64,000 nucleotides of DNA from Gaiellales bacterium (GTDB lineage Bacteria > Actinomycetota > Thermoleophilia > Gaiellales > JAICJC01): assembly GCA_036273515.1 (NCBI GenBank), contig DASUHM010000023.1, positions 1 to 64,000 of the forward strand, read 5' to 3'. The notes under the pieces are model-generated. The model was given only the letters and a program-made list of their open reading frames with translations, was not told the DNA's origin and did not search any database. The translations under genes and the position numbers were made by a program. Shown in pieces: positions 45,109-54,613 of the stretch (the stretch's first letter is position 1; the number at the start of each line of letters is the position of its first letter).

Positions 45109-45935
45109 CCTTCTCCCTGGTGGCGTGCGATCTCGAGGCACGCCAGTGGGGCGTCGTCGTCGCATCGAAGTTCCTCGCCGTCGGCGCGGTCGTGCCGTGG
45201 GCGCAGGCCGAGGTCGGCGCGATCGCGACCCAGGCGTCGGCGAACGTGTCGTACGGGCCGCGCGGCCTGCAGCTGCTGGCGACGGGGGCGAGCGCCCAGC
45301 AGACGATCGACCGTCTCACCGGGGATGACCCGGGCACGGCCGAGCGCCAGATCGGCGTCGTCGACGGCGCCGGCGGGAGCGCGACGTTCACCGGGCCGGA
45401 GTGCTTCGGCTGGGCCGGCGGCCGGGCCGGCCCGGGCTACGCGGCCCAGGGCAACCTGCTGGCCGGCGCCGCGGTCGTCGAGGCGCTGGCAGACACGTTC
45501 GAGGGCACGGAGGGGCCGCTGGTCGAGCGTCTGCTCGCCTCGCTGGCGGCGGGCGACGAGGCCGGCGGCGACCGCCGCGGCCGCCAGTCTGCGGCGGTGA
45601 TCGTGCGCGAGACCGACGGCGGCTACGGGGGCGGGACGGATATCCTGATCGACCTGCGGGTCGACGACCACCCCGACCCCGTCACGGAGCTCCAGCGCCT
45701 CTACGCGATCCAGGACCTCCTCTTCGGCCGCACGCCCGAGGACCAGCTGATCCCGCTCGAGCAGGTGCAGGCCGAGCTCGCCGAGCTGCTCGGAAGCGTG
45801 GGACACGCCGGCCCGATCGAGCACGGCCTGCGCGAGTGGGCGGGGATGGAGAACCTGGAGGAGCGGCTCTACGCCGGCCGCGTCGACCCGGTCGTCCTGC
45901 GCGCACTTCGCGACCGGGCCGAGGCGGGCGCCTAG
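45105..45935 (+). CDS. DUF1028 family protein (Ntn-hydrolase-like)
   Basis: A 276-residue protein of the DUF1028 family, which resembles N-terminal-nucleophile hydrolases. Family blocks visible: TFSLVACDLEARQWGVVVAS at the N terminus, QASANVSYGPRGLQLLATG, ERQIGVVDGAGGSATFTGPEC, YAAQGNLLAG and RQSAAVIVRE. The C-terminal 90 residues carry a DHPDPVTELQRLY segment with a peptidoglycan-binding-like tail seen in some members. GTG start coupled to the preceding hydrolase gene suggests joint function. Activity unproven. Confidence 0.85.
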   Translation: MTFSLVACDLEARQWGVVVASKFLAVGAVVPWAQAEVGAIATQASANVSYGPRGLQLLATGASAQQTIDRLTGDDPGTAERQIGVVDGAGGSATFTGPECFGWAGGRAGPGYAAQGNLLAGAAVVEALADTFEGTEGPLVERLLASLAAGDEAGGDRRGRQSAAVIVRETDGGYGGGTDILIDLRVDDHPDPVTELQRLYAIQDLLFGRTPEDQLIPLEQVQAELAELLGSVGHAGPIEHGLREWAGMENLEERLYAGRVDPVVLRALRDRAEAGA

Positions 45936-45937
45936 CG

Positions 45938-46348
45938 CTAGCCGGCGAAGACCGCCTTGGCGCGCGCGTGCGACGAGCCGCGCGCGTCGGAGACCGATGC
46001 CGAGATGACGTAGCTGCCGTTCGGCGTCTTCGCCGTGATCTTCTGGCGTAGCGTCTCGCCCGCGAGCCGGCCCGGCGGCAGCGTTCCGGCCATCGCGGCC
46101 CCGATCCCGCTCTGCGGCGTCGACCAGGTGAACGACCACTGGCCCTTCAGGCTGCGCGTGGTGAGGTTCGTGATGCGGAAGGTGGCGACGACCGTCTGGC
46201 CGACCTTCGGATGCGCCGGGGTGATCGTCACCCGCACCCGGAACTGCGGGTTCTGGGTGCCCGTGACGGTGGTCGCGGCGGCCGCGGCGGCGAACGCGGC
46301 GAAGACCACTGCGACGCAGATGGCTATCCGGAGAGCGCGCCCACGCAT
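45938..46348 (-). CDS. Secreted Ig-like/CARDB-type domain protein
   Basis: No named family. The 136-residue product has a signal peptide (MRGRALRIAICVAVVFAAFA, cleavage near residue 25) and one beta-sandwich domain: FRVRVTITPAHPKVGQTVVA, TFRITNLTTRSLKGQWSF and SYVISASVSDARGSS, the strand pattern of extracellular Ig-like or CARDB domains. TACAGT (46356-46361) lies 7 nt before the ATG, leaderless pattern. It ends 3 bp from the convergent DUF1028 gene. Confidence 0.7.
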   Translation of the reverse strand: MRGRALRIAICVAVVFAAFAAAAAATTVTGTQNPQFRVRVTITPAHPKVGQTVVATFRITNLTTRSLKGQWSFTWSTPQSGIGAAMAGTLPPGRLAGETLRQKITAKTPNGSYVISASVSDARGSSHARAKAVFAG

Positions 46349-46434
46349 GCGCCGGACTGTAGCCCGCCCCGCGGACGCTCAGGCGGCGGCCACTGCGCCC
46401 GGGTGTGAGCGCGGCGCGGCCGCCGCCAAGAGGC

Positions 46435-46599
46435 TCAGTACCACCTGCCGCGGGCGAACCCGCCGAAGGCGATGAGACCGATGAGCGCGATGATGATCCC
46501 GAGCACGAGGCTCCAGACGATGGCGACGATGATGCCGATGATCACGATGATGCCGCCGGTCGTGATGCCGCCGAATCCGCTACGTCCGCGTGTCGTCAT
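46435..46599 (-). CDS. 54-residue Ile-rich small membrane protein
   Basis: A short frame with a strong Shine-Dalgarno (GGAGGA, 6 nt before the ATG). The product begins MTTRGRSGFGGITTGG, then has a long hydrophobic Ile/Val-rich stretch interrupted by one Trp (IVAIVWSLVLGIIIALIGLI), and ends in a basic FARGRWY tail. It would span the membrane once or as a tight hairpin. No family recognised; the Gly/Ile pattern resembles small hydroporin-like or stress membrane peptides. The remaining flanks in 46349-46670 show no other gene. Confidence 0.65.
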   Translation of the reverse strand: MTTRGRSGFGGITTGGIIVIIGIIVAIVWSLVLGIIIALIGLIAFGGFARGRWY

Positions 46600-46670
46600 G
46601 CGATTCCTCCGTTGGAGTCGGTCGGGCCACCTATGCCCCGCCGGCCCTCATCCTGAAACCCGACCCCGGG

Positions 46671-47780
46671 CTAGCGGACGCTGAGGCGGCGGTCGATCCG
46701 CTCGGATCCGCTGCGCGGGCGAAGCACCCCCGGCAGGCCGGCGGCCACGTCGGCGACGGCCCGCGCCGATGCCGCGTCGGGGTCCTCGAGGACGAGCGGC
46801 CGGCCGGCGTCGGCGGCCTGCCGCAGCGGCTCGTCCAGCGGGATCTCGCCCAGCAGCGGCACGCCCAGGCGGTCGGCCAGCGCCCGCCCGCCGCCCTCGC
46901 CGAAGACGTGCGACCGCTCGCCGCAGCACGGGCAGATCAGATAGCTCATGTTCTCGATCACGCCGGCGACGTGCATCCCCGTCTTCGCGGCCACCTCGGC
47001 CGACCGCTCGGCGACCTGCTGGGCGGCCGACTGCGGCGTGGTCACGATGATGACGTCGGGCGATGGCAGCAGCTGGCCGAGCGAGATCGAGACGTCGCCG
47101 GTGCCCGGCGGCATGTCGACGACGAGGTAGTCGAGATCGCCCCAGTGGACGTCGGTCAGGAACTGCTCGAGCGCCTTGTGCAGCATCGGGCCGCGCCAGA
47201 CGACGGCCTGGTCGCCGTCGAGGAAGAAGCCGATCGACATGATCCGCAGGCCGTGGTTCACCGGCGGCACGATCATGCCGTCGACGACCACCGGCCGCCG
47301 GGTGATGCCGAGCATGCGTGGGATCGAGTAGCCGTAGATGTCGGCGTCGATCACGCCCACCTCGGCCCCGCCGGCGGCGAGCGCCGCGGCCAGGTTCGCG
47401 GTCACGGTCGACTTGCCGACGCCGCCCTTCCCGGAGGCGACGGCGACGACGCGGGTGCGCTTGGCGAGCGCGATCGGCTTGGCGGCGCCGCTCCCGCCGG
47501 GGTGCAGCCGCTCCCGCAGGGCGGTGCGCTGCTCGGGCGTCATCACGTCGAAGCTGACCCCGACCGACTCGACCCCCTCGACGGCGCCGACCCGGCCCCG
47601 CACCTGCGACTCGAGGTCGGCCTTCATCGGGCACCCGGCGACGGTCAGCGCGATCGTGACGTCGACGTGGCGCTCGCGCACGTCCACGGCGCGCACCATG
47701 TCGAGCTCGACCACGCTGCGACGCAGCTCCGGGTCGATGACCCCCGTGAGCGCTTCGCGGATCGCGGGCTCGGAAACCAT
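46671..47780 (-). CDS. Mrp/NBP35-type iron-sulfur carrier ATPase (ApbC)
   Basis: A 369-residue P-loop protein that carries and delivers Fe-S clusters. N-terminal MIP18/DUF59 domain (residues 1-85, VIDPELRRSVVELDMV, with Cys50), then the deviant Walker A SGKGGVGKSTVTANL (116-130), the Switch/Walker B VVDMPPGTGDVSISLGQ, and the cluster-binding CPCC (283-286) followed by FGEGGG. TACACT (47787-47792) lies 6 nt before the ATG, leaderless. It may be cotranscribed from the phosphatase gene upstream, though the own promoter argues for separate control. It could serve complex I maturation; that is inference. Confidence 0.93.
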   Translation of the reverse strand: MVSEPAIREALTGVIDPELRRSVVELDMVRAVDVRERHVDVTIALTVAGCPMKADLESQVRGRVGAVEGVESVGVSFDVMTPEQRTALRERLHPGGSGAAKPIALAKRTRVVAVASGKGGVGKSTVTANLAAALAAGGAEVGVIDADIYGYSIPRMLGITRRPVVVDGMIVPPVNHGLRIMSIGFFLDGDQAVVWRGPMLHKALEQFLTDVHWGDLDYLVVDMPPGTGDVSISLGQLLPSPDVIIVTTPQSAAQQVAERSAEVAAKTGMHVAGVIENMSYLICPCCGERSHVFGEGGGRALADRLGVPLLGEIPLDEPLRQAADAGRPLVLEDPDAASARAVADVAAGLPGVLRPRSGSERIDRRLSVR

Positions 47781-47798
47781 GCTTGCAGTGTAGGTGCC

Positions 47799-48613
47799 CT
47801 ACGGCTCGCCGGCGTACACGAGCCCGGCGAGGCGGGTCGACCACTCGCGGTCGCGCGCGGCGGTCGCCCGGGTGCGCGACTCGAGGTCGAGCGGCAGGGC
47901 CGGGTCGTCCAGCAGGAAGACGTCGGCCCCGGCCTCGCGCACGATCAGCCACGCCGCCGCCAGGTCGACGGAGCGGGACGGCTTGAGCGTCGCCACGGCG
48001 TCGACGCGGCCGTCCGCGAGCTGGCACAACGCGAGTGCCAGCGCCCCCATCACCCGGATCCGGCCGACGTTCCCGTCCATGCGGGCGGCGGCGGCCGCCA
48101 CCAGCGACGCGTTCGTCGCCTCGAAGTCGACGATCCCGAACCGGGCCTTGGGGCGGGTGCCGCCCAGGGGGCGGCCGTCAACGGTCGCGCCGCCGCCGGC
48201 CTCGGCCACCCACTCCTCGCCGCTGCCGAAGTCGCGCACGTAGCCGAACTTGACGTCGGCGATCGTCGGGCCGTCGGCGAACGCGATCGAGAGGCAGTAG
48301 AACGGCAGCCGCCGCTTGGCGTTCAGCGAGCCGTCGATCGGGTCGACGACCACCACCCAGGGGCTCTCGCCTGACCCGAATGTGCGCTCGCCGAGCTCCT
48401 CCGACACCAGCCGGAAGTCGATCCCGAGGGCGTGCAGCGCCTCGAGCTGGGCGACCGCCGCCTGCTCCGCCCGGTCGTCCATCACCGTGGTGTCGTCGCC
48501 GCCGCTGCCGCGGCCCACGACCGGCTCGCGGTCGTCGCGCGTCGGCAGGTCGGCCAGCGCCACCTCGACGTCCGCGGCCACCCGCCGGCAGAAGTCGAGC
48601 CACTCCTGCCGCA

Positions 48614-48614
<1 letters not shown>
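47799..48614 (-). CDS. Inositol monophosphatase family protein
   Basis: A 271-residue Mg-dependent, Li-sensitive-type sugar phosphatase. Motif A is VVVVDPIDGSLNAKR with the metal Asp pair; the upstream SEELG carries the metal Glu; motif B is seen as SRSVDLAAAWLIVREAGA. Substrate may be inositol phosphate, fructose bisphosphate or a nucleotide; the SLNAKR variant of the usual TxNF blurs assignment. The ATG overlaps the DUF1015 stop (ATGA), so the two are coupled. Confidence 0.88.
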
Positions 48615-49903
<1,289 letters not shown>

Positions 49904-49955
49904 CCGCGGGATACTAGGTGGTCGCACCTCCGGCCTGTGCCTGGCACCGGAAGGC

Positions 49956-50018
49956 GGGGTCAGACCCCGTACAAAAGTGTCACAAAACTGCAACGGCCGC
50001 CGTTCGGGGTCTGACCCC
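49956..50018. repeat. Compound inverted pair of GGGGTC-core palindromes
   Basis: Cores GGGGTCAGACCCC (49956-49968) and GGGGTCTGACCCC (50006-50018) start exactly 50 bp apart and are in opposite orientation. The spacer ends with AAACTGCAACGGCCG and CGTTC, nearly identical to the spacer of the pair at 61200-61262, which has the same 50-bp period. A REPIN-like arrangement between divergent DUF1015 and nuclease genes. Confidence 0.88.
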
Positions 50019-50067
50019 GATTGTCGGCCCGGCCTCCCGGGCCGCCGGCCGATAAAGTGTCGCGGAG

Positions 50068-50925
50068 ATGGCGGGCGACACCTACGTGGCCGATCTGAGC
50101 GAGGGGACGCTCGTCGACGCCATGTTCGCCGTCCAGCGCAAGCAGCGCCGCCATACCCGCAACGGCGACCCGTTCCTCTCGATGGAGCTGGCCGACCGCA
50201 CCGGACGCGTGCCGGGCGTCGTCTGGAACGACGTGAACCTGCTCGGATCGCGCTTCGACCAGGGCGACACCGTCCGGGTGCTGGGACGGGTGGAGAGCTA
50301 CGGCGGCCGGCTCCAGATCGCCGTCCGCGACCTGGAGAAGATCGAGGCGGGCGACCCGCTCGACCTCGTGCCCGGCGCCCGCCGCGACGCCGAGACGCTC
50401 GACGGCTTCGTCGAGTTCCTGGCCGGCGAGGTCGCCCACGCCGGGCTGCGCGGGCTGCTCGACCGGTTCCTCGCCGACGCCCGCTTCCGCGAGCGGCTGC
50501 GCTCCGCGCCGGCCGCCGAGACGCACCACGACTACGCCGGCGGCCTGCTCGAGCACACCGTCGCCGTGGCGACGCTCTGCCGCGAGGCCGCCCAATTGCA
50601 CCCGCGCCTCAACTCCGACATCCTGGTCACGGCGGCGCTGCTCCACGACGTCGGTCGCACCGAGACCTTCCGGCCCGGCGTCACCATCGCCGTCTCGGAG
50701 CAGGGACGGCTGCTCGGGCACGTCCTCGCCGGGGTGCGCATGATCGACGCCGGCGCCCGCGAGGCCGGCCTGGCCGACGACGTGCTCCTGCCGCTCCTGA
50801 ACGCGGTCGCGGGCCATCACGGCCCGATCGAGGGCCGCCGCCTGGAGACGCCCGAGGCCGTCGCCCTCTACCACGCGAACACGCTCGACGCCCGGGTCGG
50901 CGAGGCCCTCTCCGGCCATGGCTGA
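50068..50925 (+). CDS. OB-fold/HD-domain 3'-5' exoribonuclease (YhaM-like)
   Basis: A 285-residue protein with an N-terminal OB-fold nucleic-acid-binding domain (about 8-92, DPFLSMELADRTGRVPGVVW) and a C-terminal HD domain. Metal ligands are visible as HHDYAGGLLEHT (His154 and 163 region), LLHDVG (His193/Asp194) and GHHG. This is the architecture of Bacillus YhaM, a 3'-5' exonuclease. TAAAGT (50053-50058) lies 9 nt before the ATG. It overlaps the SDR gene by 8 bp. Confidence 0.85.
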   Translation: MAGDTYVADLSEGTLVDAMFAVQRKQRRHTRNGDPFLSMELADRTGRVPGVVWNDVNLLGSRFDQGDTVRVLGRVESYGGRLQIAVRDLEKIEAGDPLDLVPGARRDAETLDGFVEFLAGEVAHAGLRGLLDRFLADARFRERLRSAPAAETHHDYAGGLLEHTVAVATLCREAAQLHPRLNSDILVTAALLHDVGRTETFRPGVTIAVSEQGRLLGHVLAGVRMIDAGAREAGLADDVLLPLLNAVAGHHGPIEGRRLETPEAVALYHANTLDARVGEALSGHG

Positions 50926-51643
50926 CCGCGTCGTCCTCATCACGGGCGGCTCGACCGGGATCGGCGCGGCCACCGCCCGCCGCGCGGTCGCGGGCGGCGA
51001 CAAGGTCGTCCTCGCGGCGCGGCGCAAGGGGGCGCTCGACGCACTCGCGGCCGAGCTCGGGCCGGACAACGCCCTCGCCGTCGCCTGCGACGTGACCGAG
51101 TGGGACCAGGTCGAGGCCCTCGCGACCGCGACGCTGGAGCGCTTCGGCCGGATCGACGTCGTCTTCGCGAACGCGGGCTTCGGCGCGACCCGCGGCTTCC
51201 TCAACGAGACGCCCGAGCACTGGCGGGCAATGGTGCTCACGAACGTGCTCGGCATCGCGTACACGATCCGGGCGACGCTCGCGCACCTGCTCGAGCGCGG
51301 CACCGGCCACTACGTCCTGACGAGCTCGATCGCGGGCCGGCGATCGCTGCCCGGGTCGCTCTACTCGGCCACGAAGTGGGCCGTGACGGGCATCGGCCAG
51401 AGCCTGCGCGGCGAGCTGCGTGAAACGCACGGGAACACCCGCATCCGGGTGACGCTGATCGAGCCGGGCGGCGTCGAGACGCCGTTCTTCGACAACCGGG
51501 GCGAGGGCCGGCTCGAGGCCGACGACGTCGCCGGCGCCGTCATGTGGGCGCTCGACCAGCCCGAGCACGTGGACGTCAGCGAGGTGCTGATCCTGCCCAC
51601 GGCGCAGGGGGCGATCCCGCCGGCGAGTCAGCCGAAGCCCTGA
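50918..51643 (+). CDS. Short-chain dehydrogenase/reductase
   Basis: A 241-residue Rossmann-fold oxidoreductase of the classical SDR group. NAD(P) loop TGGSTGIGAATARR (TGxxxGIG), NAG-type motif VVFANAGFG, and the catalytic SSIAG and YSATK (Tyr-x-x-x-Lys) motifs are all intact. The Arg residues following strand 2 (AARRKGA) suggest NADP preference. Substrate unknown. Start ATG lies within the nuclease gene end; its 3' end overlaps the convergent VOC gene by 16 bp. Confidence 0.92.
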   Translation: MADRVVLITGGSTGIGAATARRAVAGGDKVVLAARRKGALDALAAELGPDNALAVACDVTEWDQVEALATATLERFGRIDVVFANAGFGATRGFLNETPEHWRAMVLTNVLGIAYTIRATLAHLLERGTGHYVLTSSIAGRRSLPGSLYSATKWAVTGIGQSLRGELRETHGNTRIRVTLIEPGGVETPFFDNRGEGRLEADDVAGAVMWALDQPEHVDVSEVLILPTAQGAIPPASQPKP

Positions 51644-51996
51644 AGCGGGCTCGCGTGCTTCGGCTGGTACAGGCCGATCTCGCCCGCGCCGGGCACATTG
51701 ATCGACGTGATCAGGCCGAAGCGCTCCTCGGCGATCGGCGAGGCCAGCTCGACGCCGCGCGCCTCGAGGTCGGCGGCCGTCTGGTGGATGTCGTTGCACA
51801 TCAGCCACAGCTGATGCTCGCCCGGCCGGCGGTCGTTTCCCTGCGTCGGATGGACGGCGAGCTCCGCCGGCGGAAGGGCGAAGATCAGCCAGCCGCCGCC
51901 GGCGTCGACCGAGTCGAGGCCGAGCACGTCGCGCAGGAAGGTGCGAGCCGCCTCGGCGTCGTCCGCGTAGATCAGCGCGTGCACGCCGGCAATCAC
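51628..51996 (-). CDS. VOC (glyoxalase/dioxygenase fold) protein
   Basis: A 122-residue vicinal-oxygen-chelate superfamily protein with the paired beta-alpha-beta-beta-beta units: VHALIYADDAEAARTFLRDVLGL and GEHQLWLMCNDIHQTAADLEARG. The terminal GEIGLYQPKH carries the usual C-terminal ligand Glu. Activity unassigned. GTG start chosen by family N terminus; a CATGAT hexamer lies a few nt upstream. It precedes no partner directly; ychF follows upstream on the same strand after 20 bp. Confidence 0.78.
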   Translation of the reverse strand: MIAGVHALIYADDAEAARTFLRDVLGLDSVDAGGGWLIFALPPAELAVHPTQGNDRRPGEHQLWLMCNDIHQTAADLEARGVELASPIAEERFGLITSINVPGAGEIGLYQPKHASPLQGFG

Positions 51997-52016
51997 ACCC
52001 GCATCATGCCCCAGAC

Positions 52017-53096
52017 TCAGACGTTGAAGCGGATGTTGAGCGTGTCGCCGTCGGCGACCACGTAGTCGCGGCCCTCGACCCGCACCCAGCCGCGCTTCTT
52101 CGCCTCGGCCTCGGAACCGGCCTCGACCAGCCTGTCCCATTCGATCACCTCGGCCCGGATGAAGCCGCGCTCGAGGTCGGAGTGGATCCGGCCCGCCGCC
52201 TGCTGGGCGTTCTGGCCGCGGCGGATCGTCCAGGCACGCGTCTCCTTCGGCCCCGTCGTGAAGAACGGGATCAGGTCGAGCAGGCGGTAGGCGGCCAGCG
52301 TGACCAGGTCGAGCGCCGGCCGCTCGATCCCGAGATCGGCCAGGAACGCCTCGGCGTCCTCCGCCGGCAGCTCGCGCAGCTCCGCCTCGATCTTGCCGTT
52401 GACGGCGATGCACTCGCTGCCGCGCTCCCGGGCGAAGCGCTCGACCGCCGCCACCTGCTCGGCATCGCCGCCCTCGTCGACGTTGGCGACGTAGAGCTCG
52501 GGCTTGGCCGTGAGCAGGTCGAGCGACGCCGGTACCTCGACCGGGCACGAGCGGGCCGGCTGGCCCGCCTCGAGCCACTCGCGCAGCCCATCGAGCGCCG
52601 ATTGCTCGGCGACGGCCGCGGCGTCGCCGCCCTTGGCCGCCTTGCCCACCCGCTCGGCCCGCCGCTCGATGGCCGCGAGATCGGCGAACACGAGCTCGAT
52701 TTCGACCGTCTCGGCGTCCTCGAGCGGATCGATCCGGCCGGCGGGATGCGCGACCGTGTCGTCCTCGAAGCAGCGCAGCACGTGCAGCACGGCGTCGGTG
52801 TTGCGGATGCTGCCGAGGAACTGGTTGCCGAGCCCCTCGCCGTGGGAGGCGCCGCTCACGAGCCCGGCGATGTCGACCACCCGGAGCGTCGCCGGCACGA
52901 CCTTGCCCGACTGCGAGCTCGAGACGGCGTCGAGCGCCTCCAGCCGGGGATCGCGGACATCGGCGACCCCGTGCACGGTCTCGACGGTCGAGAACATGTG
53001 CGGCGCGACCACCGCACCGCCGCCGGCCAGGGCATTGAAGAGCGTGGATTTGCCGCTGTTCGGCAGGCCGACCAGGCCGACCTCGACGCCCGCCAT
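52017..53096 (-). CDS. ychF: Redox-regulated ribosome-binding ATPase YchF
   Basis: An Obg-family P-loop ATPase of 359 residues that binds ribosomes. It shows GLVGLPNSGKSTLFNAL (Walker A), VVDIAGLVSGASHGEGLGNQFLGSIR (switch II with the YchF-type helix), a central coiled coil, and the C-terminal TGS domain (FFTTGPKETRAWTIRRGQNAQQAAGRIHSDLERGFIRAEV). ATG overlaps the PAP2 stop (ATGA), so it is coupled to that gene. Universally conserved; assignment secure. Confidence 0.97.
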   Translation of the reverse strand: MAGVEVGLVGLPNSGKSTLFNALAGGGAVVAPHMFSTVETVHGVADVRDPRLEALDAVSSSQSGKVVPATLRVVDIAGLVSGASHGEGLGNQFLGSIRNTDAVLHVLRCFEDDTVAHPAGRIDPLEDAETVEIELVFADLAAIERRAERVGKAAKGGDAAAVAEQSALDGLREWLEAGQPARSCPVEVPASLDLLTAKPELYVANVDEGGDAEQVAAVERFARERGSECIAVNGKIEAELRELPAEDAEAFLADLGIERPALDLVTLAAYRLLDLIPFFTTGPKETRAWTIRRGQNAQQAAGRIHSDLERGFIRAEVIEWDRLVEAGSEAEAKKRGWVRVEGRDYVVADGDTLNIRFNV

Positions 53097-53536
53097 CAGA
53101 CCGCCGCGGCCATCGTGCCGGTGACCGCCCCGACGGCGACGCCCGCGACGACGTCGCTCGTGTGATGGACGCCGGCGTAGGCCCGGCTCCAGGCCATCGC
53201 CCCCGCCATCGCCACCCACAGCGGGGCGAGCCGCGGCCGCACCTTGCACAGGGCGATCGCGGCCGCCGTCGACATGGCGGCGTGGCTCGACGGGAACGAG
53301 GACGACGACGGCGCCGGGACGAGCGGGTCGGCGCCCGGATCGGCCGGCCGCTCCCGGTTGACCGCCTGCTTGACCGCGTAGTTCACGCCCAGCGTCCCCC
53401 ACACGGTCGCCGCCACCCGCACCGGCCGTCCGCAGCCGAGCCCGATCGCGACCCAGAGCAGCCCGTAGTCACCGGCCCGGGTGTAGGGCCGCACGACGCG
53501 GTCGAGGCCCGGGTGGCGCCACCGGCGGAGGGTCAG
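53096..53536 (-). CDS. PAP2-family phosphatase, probable CTG start
   Basis: A 146-residue membrane phosphatidic-acid-phosphatase-like enzyme. The three catalytic motifs are complete: KQAVNRERP, FPSSHAA and SRAYAGVHHTSDV. The N terminus LTLRRWRHPGLDRVVRPYTRAGDYGLLW matches related proteins, but its first plausible codon is CTG at 53536, overlapping the upstream stop as CTGA. Other in-frame starts are either far upstream inside the preceding gene or too far downstream. Probably acts on prenyl or lipid phosphates at the membrane surface. Confidence 0.78.
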   Translation of the reverse strand: MTLRRWRHPGLDRVVRPYTRAGDYGLLWVAIGLGCGRPVRVAATVWGTLGVNYAVKQAVNRERPADPGADPLVPAPSSSSFPSSHAAMSTAAAIALCKVRPRLAPLWVAMAGAMAWSRAYAGVHHTSDVVAGVAVGAVTGTMAAAV

Positions 53537-53751
53537 AACCCCACCCGGCCGACGTGGGTCTCGTGCTTCACGTAGCTGATCTTCGAGACGTCGATGTGGT
53601 ACGTCGCGTTCTCGTCGCCGGCGAACGTGACGACGCCCTTCCCGGACCTGAGCGCCTCCTCGACGCCCGCCCACTCCTTGGCCGCGATCTTCGTGATCAC
53701 GATCAGCCCGCCGTCGAACCCGATCTCCACCCGCGACACGTCAGCTGCCAT
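53533..53751 (-). CDS. Small hypothetical beta-rich protein
   Basis: No named family. The 72-residue product begins MAADVSRVEIGFDGGLIV and continues in alternating hydrophobic strands (TKIAAKEWAGVEEALRSG, GVVTFAGDENATYHIDVSKI). It has no Cys or membrane helix. The ATG at 53751 has a GGAGGAGA ribosome site and overlaps the epimerase stop by 11 bp; its own TGA overlaps the PAP2 CTG. The epimerase, this protein, PAP2 and ychF thus form one overlapping operon. Confidence 0.7.
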   Translation of the reverse strand: MAADVSRVEIGFDGGLIVITKIAAKEWAGVEEALRSGKGVVTFAGDENATYHIDVSKISYVKHETHVGRVGF

Positions 53752-54163
53752 CGCCGTCTCCTCCATATTGCACATACTCGACCAGGACCCCGGCCACGCT
53801 GCCGGGATGGATGAACGCCACCTCGAGGCCGAAGAGGCCCGGGCGCGGCTCCGCATCGATCAGCTCGGCACCGGCCGCCGCGGCCCCGCGCAGCGAGGCG
53901 CGGATGTCCGAGACGAGGTAGGCGATGTGGTGCATCCCGGGGCCGCGGTTGGCGAGGAACTTGCCGACCGGCGTGTCCTCCCCCAGCGGCCGCAGGAGCT
54001 CGATCCGGCCGTCGCCGACCCGCATCGACACGGCCTCCACGCCCTGCGCGGGAACCGTCTCGCGATGCTCCACCACGCCGCCGAAGAGCCGCTCGTACAC
54101 ATCCATCGCGGCGGGGAGGTCGTCCACGGCATGGCCGATATGATGGATGGCTTGCGGATGCAC
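53741..54163 (-). CDS. Methylmalonyl-CoA epimerase-like VOC protein
   Basis: A 140-residue VOC-fold enzyme with the methylmalonyl-CoA epimerase pattern: AIHHIGHAVDDLPAAMDVY, GKFLANRGPGMHHIAYLVSDI and GVLVEYVQYG, giving the metal His, His and Glu. It would interconvert (R)- and (S)-methylmalonyl-CoA in propionate metabolism. Other VOC enzymes remain possible. GTG at 54163 chosen because TAGGAT (54172-54177) lies 8 nt before it and the family starts here; it is divergent from the coiled-coil gene. Confidence 0.85.
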   Translation of the reverse strand: MHPQAIHHIGHAVDDLPAAMDVYERLFGGVVEHRETVPAQGVEAVSMRVGDGRIELLRPLGEDTPVGKFLANRGPGMHHIAYLVSDIRASLRGAAAAGAELIDAEPRPGLFGLEVAFIHPGSVAGVLVEYVQYGGDGDGS

Positions 54164-54202
54164 TGGACGGCATCCTAGAGAACACGAAACGAGGGGGTTT
54201 GC

Positions 54203-54610
54203 ATGGGATTTCTGGACAAGCTGACACAACAGGCGTCCGAGGTCGCGTCGAGCGTGGCCGTGAAGACGCAGGAGGTCGCGAAGACCGGTCAGCTGCAGGT
54301 GCAGCTGCGCAACCTGAACGGCGAGGAGCGCGACGCGCTCGTCGAGTTCGGGCGTGAGGCCTACAACCTGCAGCAGGCGAACGCGCTGGCCGAGCGGTCC
54401 GGCGAGCTCGCCGGGGCCGCGGCGAAGATCACCGACATCCGCGCCCAGATCGCCGCGAAGGAGCAGGAGATCGCCGCAGTGAAGAGCGACGGCCTGGCCG
54501 ACGACGCCCCGTCGTCCGACACGGTCGAGAGCTCGGCCGAGGAAGTGGCGGAGCCCCCCGCGGCGGAGACGCCCGGCGCCGGCACGCCGCCCAACGGCCC
54601 CACCGTGTAG
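54203..54610 (+). CDS. Coiled-coil protein with acidic Pro-rich tail
   Basis: No named family. The 135-residue product begins MGFLDKLTQQASEVASSVAV, an amphipathic helix, and forms a coiled coil through about residue 95 (heptad-like KITDIRAQIAAKEQEIAAVK), followed by a disordered Ala/Glu/Pro tail. It contains no Cys and no membrane helix. An AGGGGG ribosome site precedes the ATG. It might be a cytoplasmic stress or scaffold protein; its 3' end lies 3 bp from the convergent FtsH gene. Confidence 0.72.
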   Translation: MGFLDKLTQQASEVASSVAVKTQEVAKTGQLQVQLRNLNGEERDALVEFGREAYNLQQANALAERSGELAGAAAKITDIRAQIAAKEQEIAAVKSDGLADDAPSSDTVESSAEEVAEPPAAETPGAGTPPNGPTV

Positions 54611-54613
54611 CGG

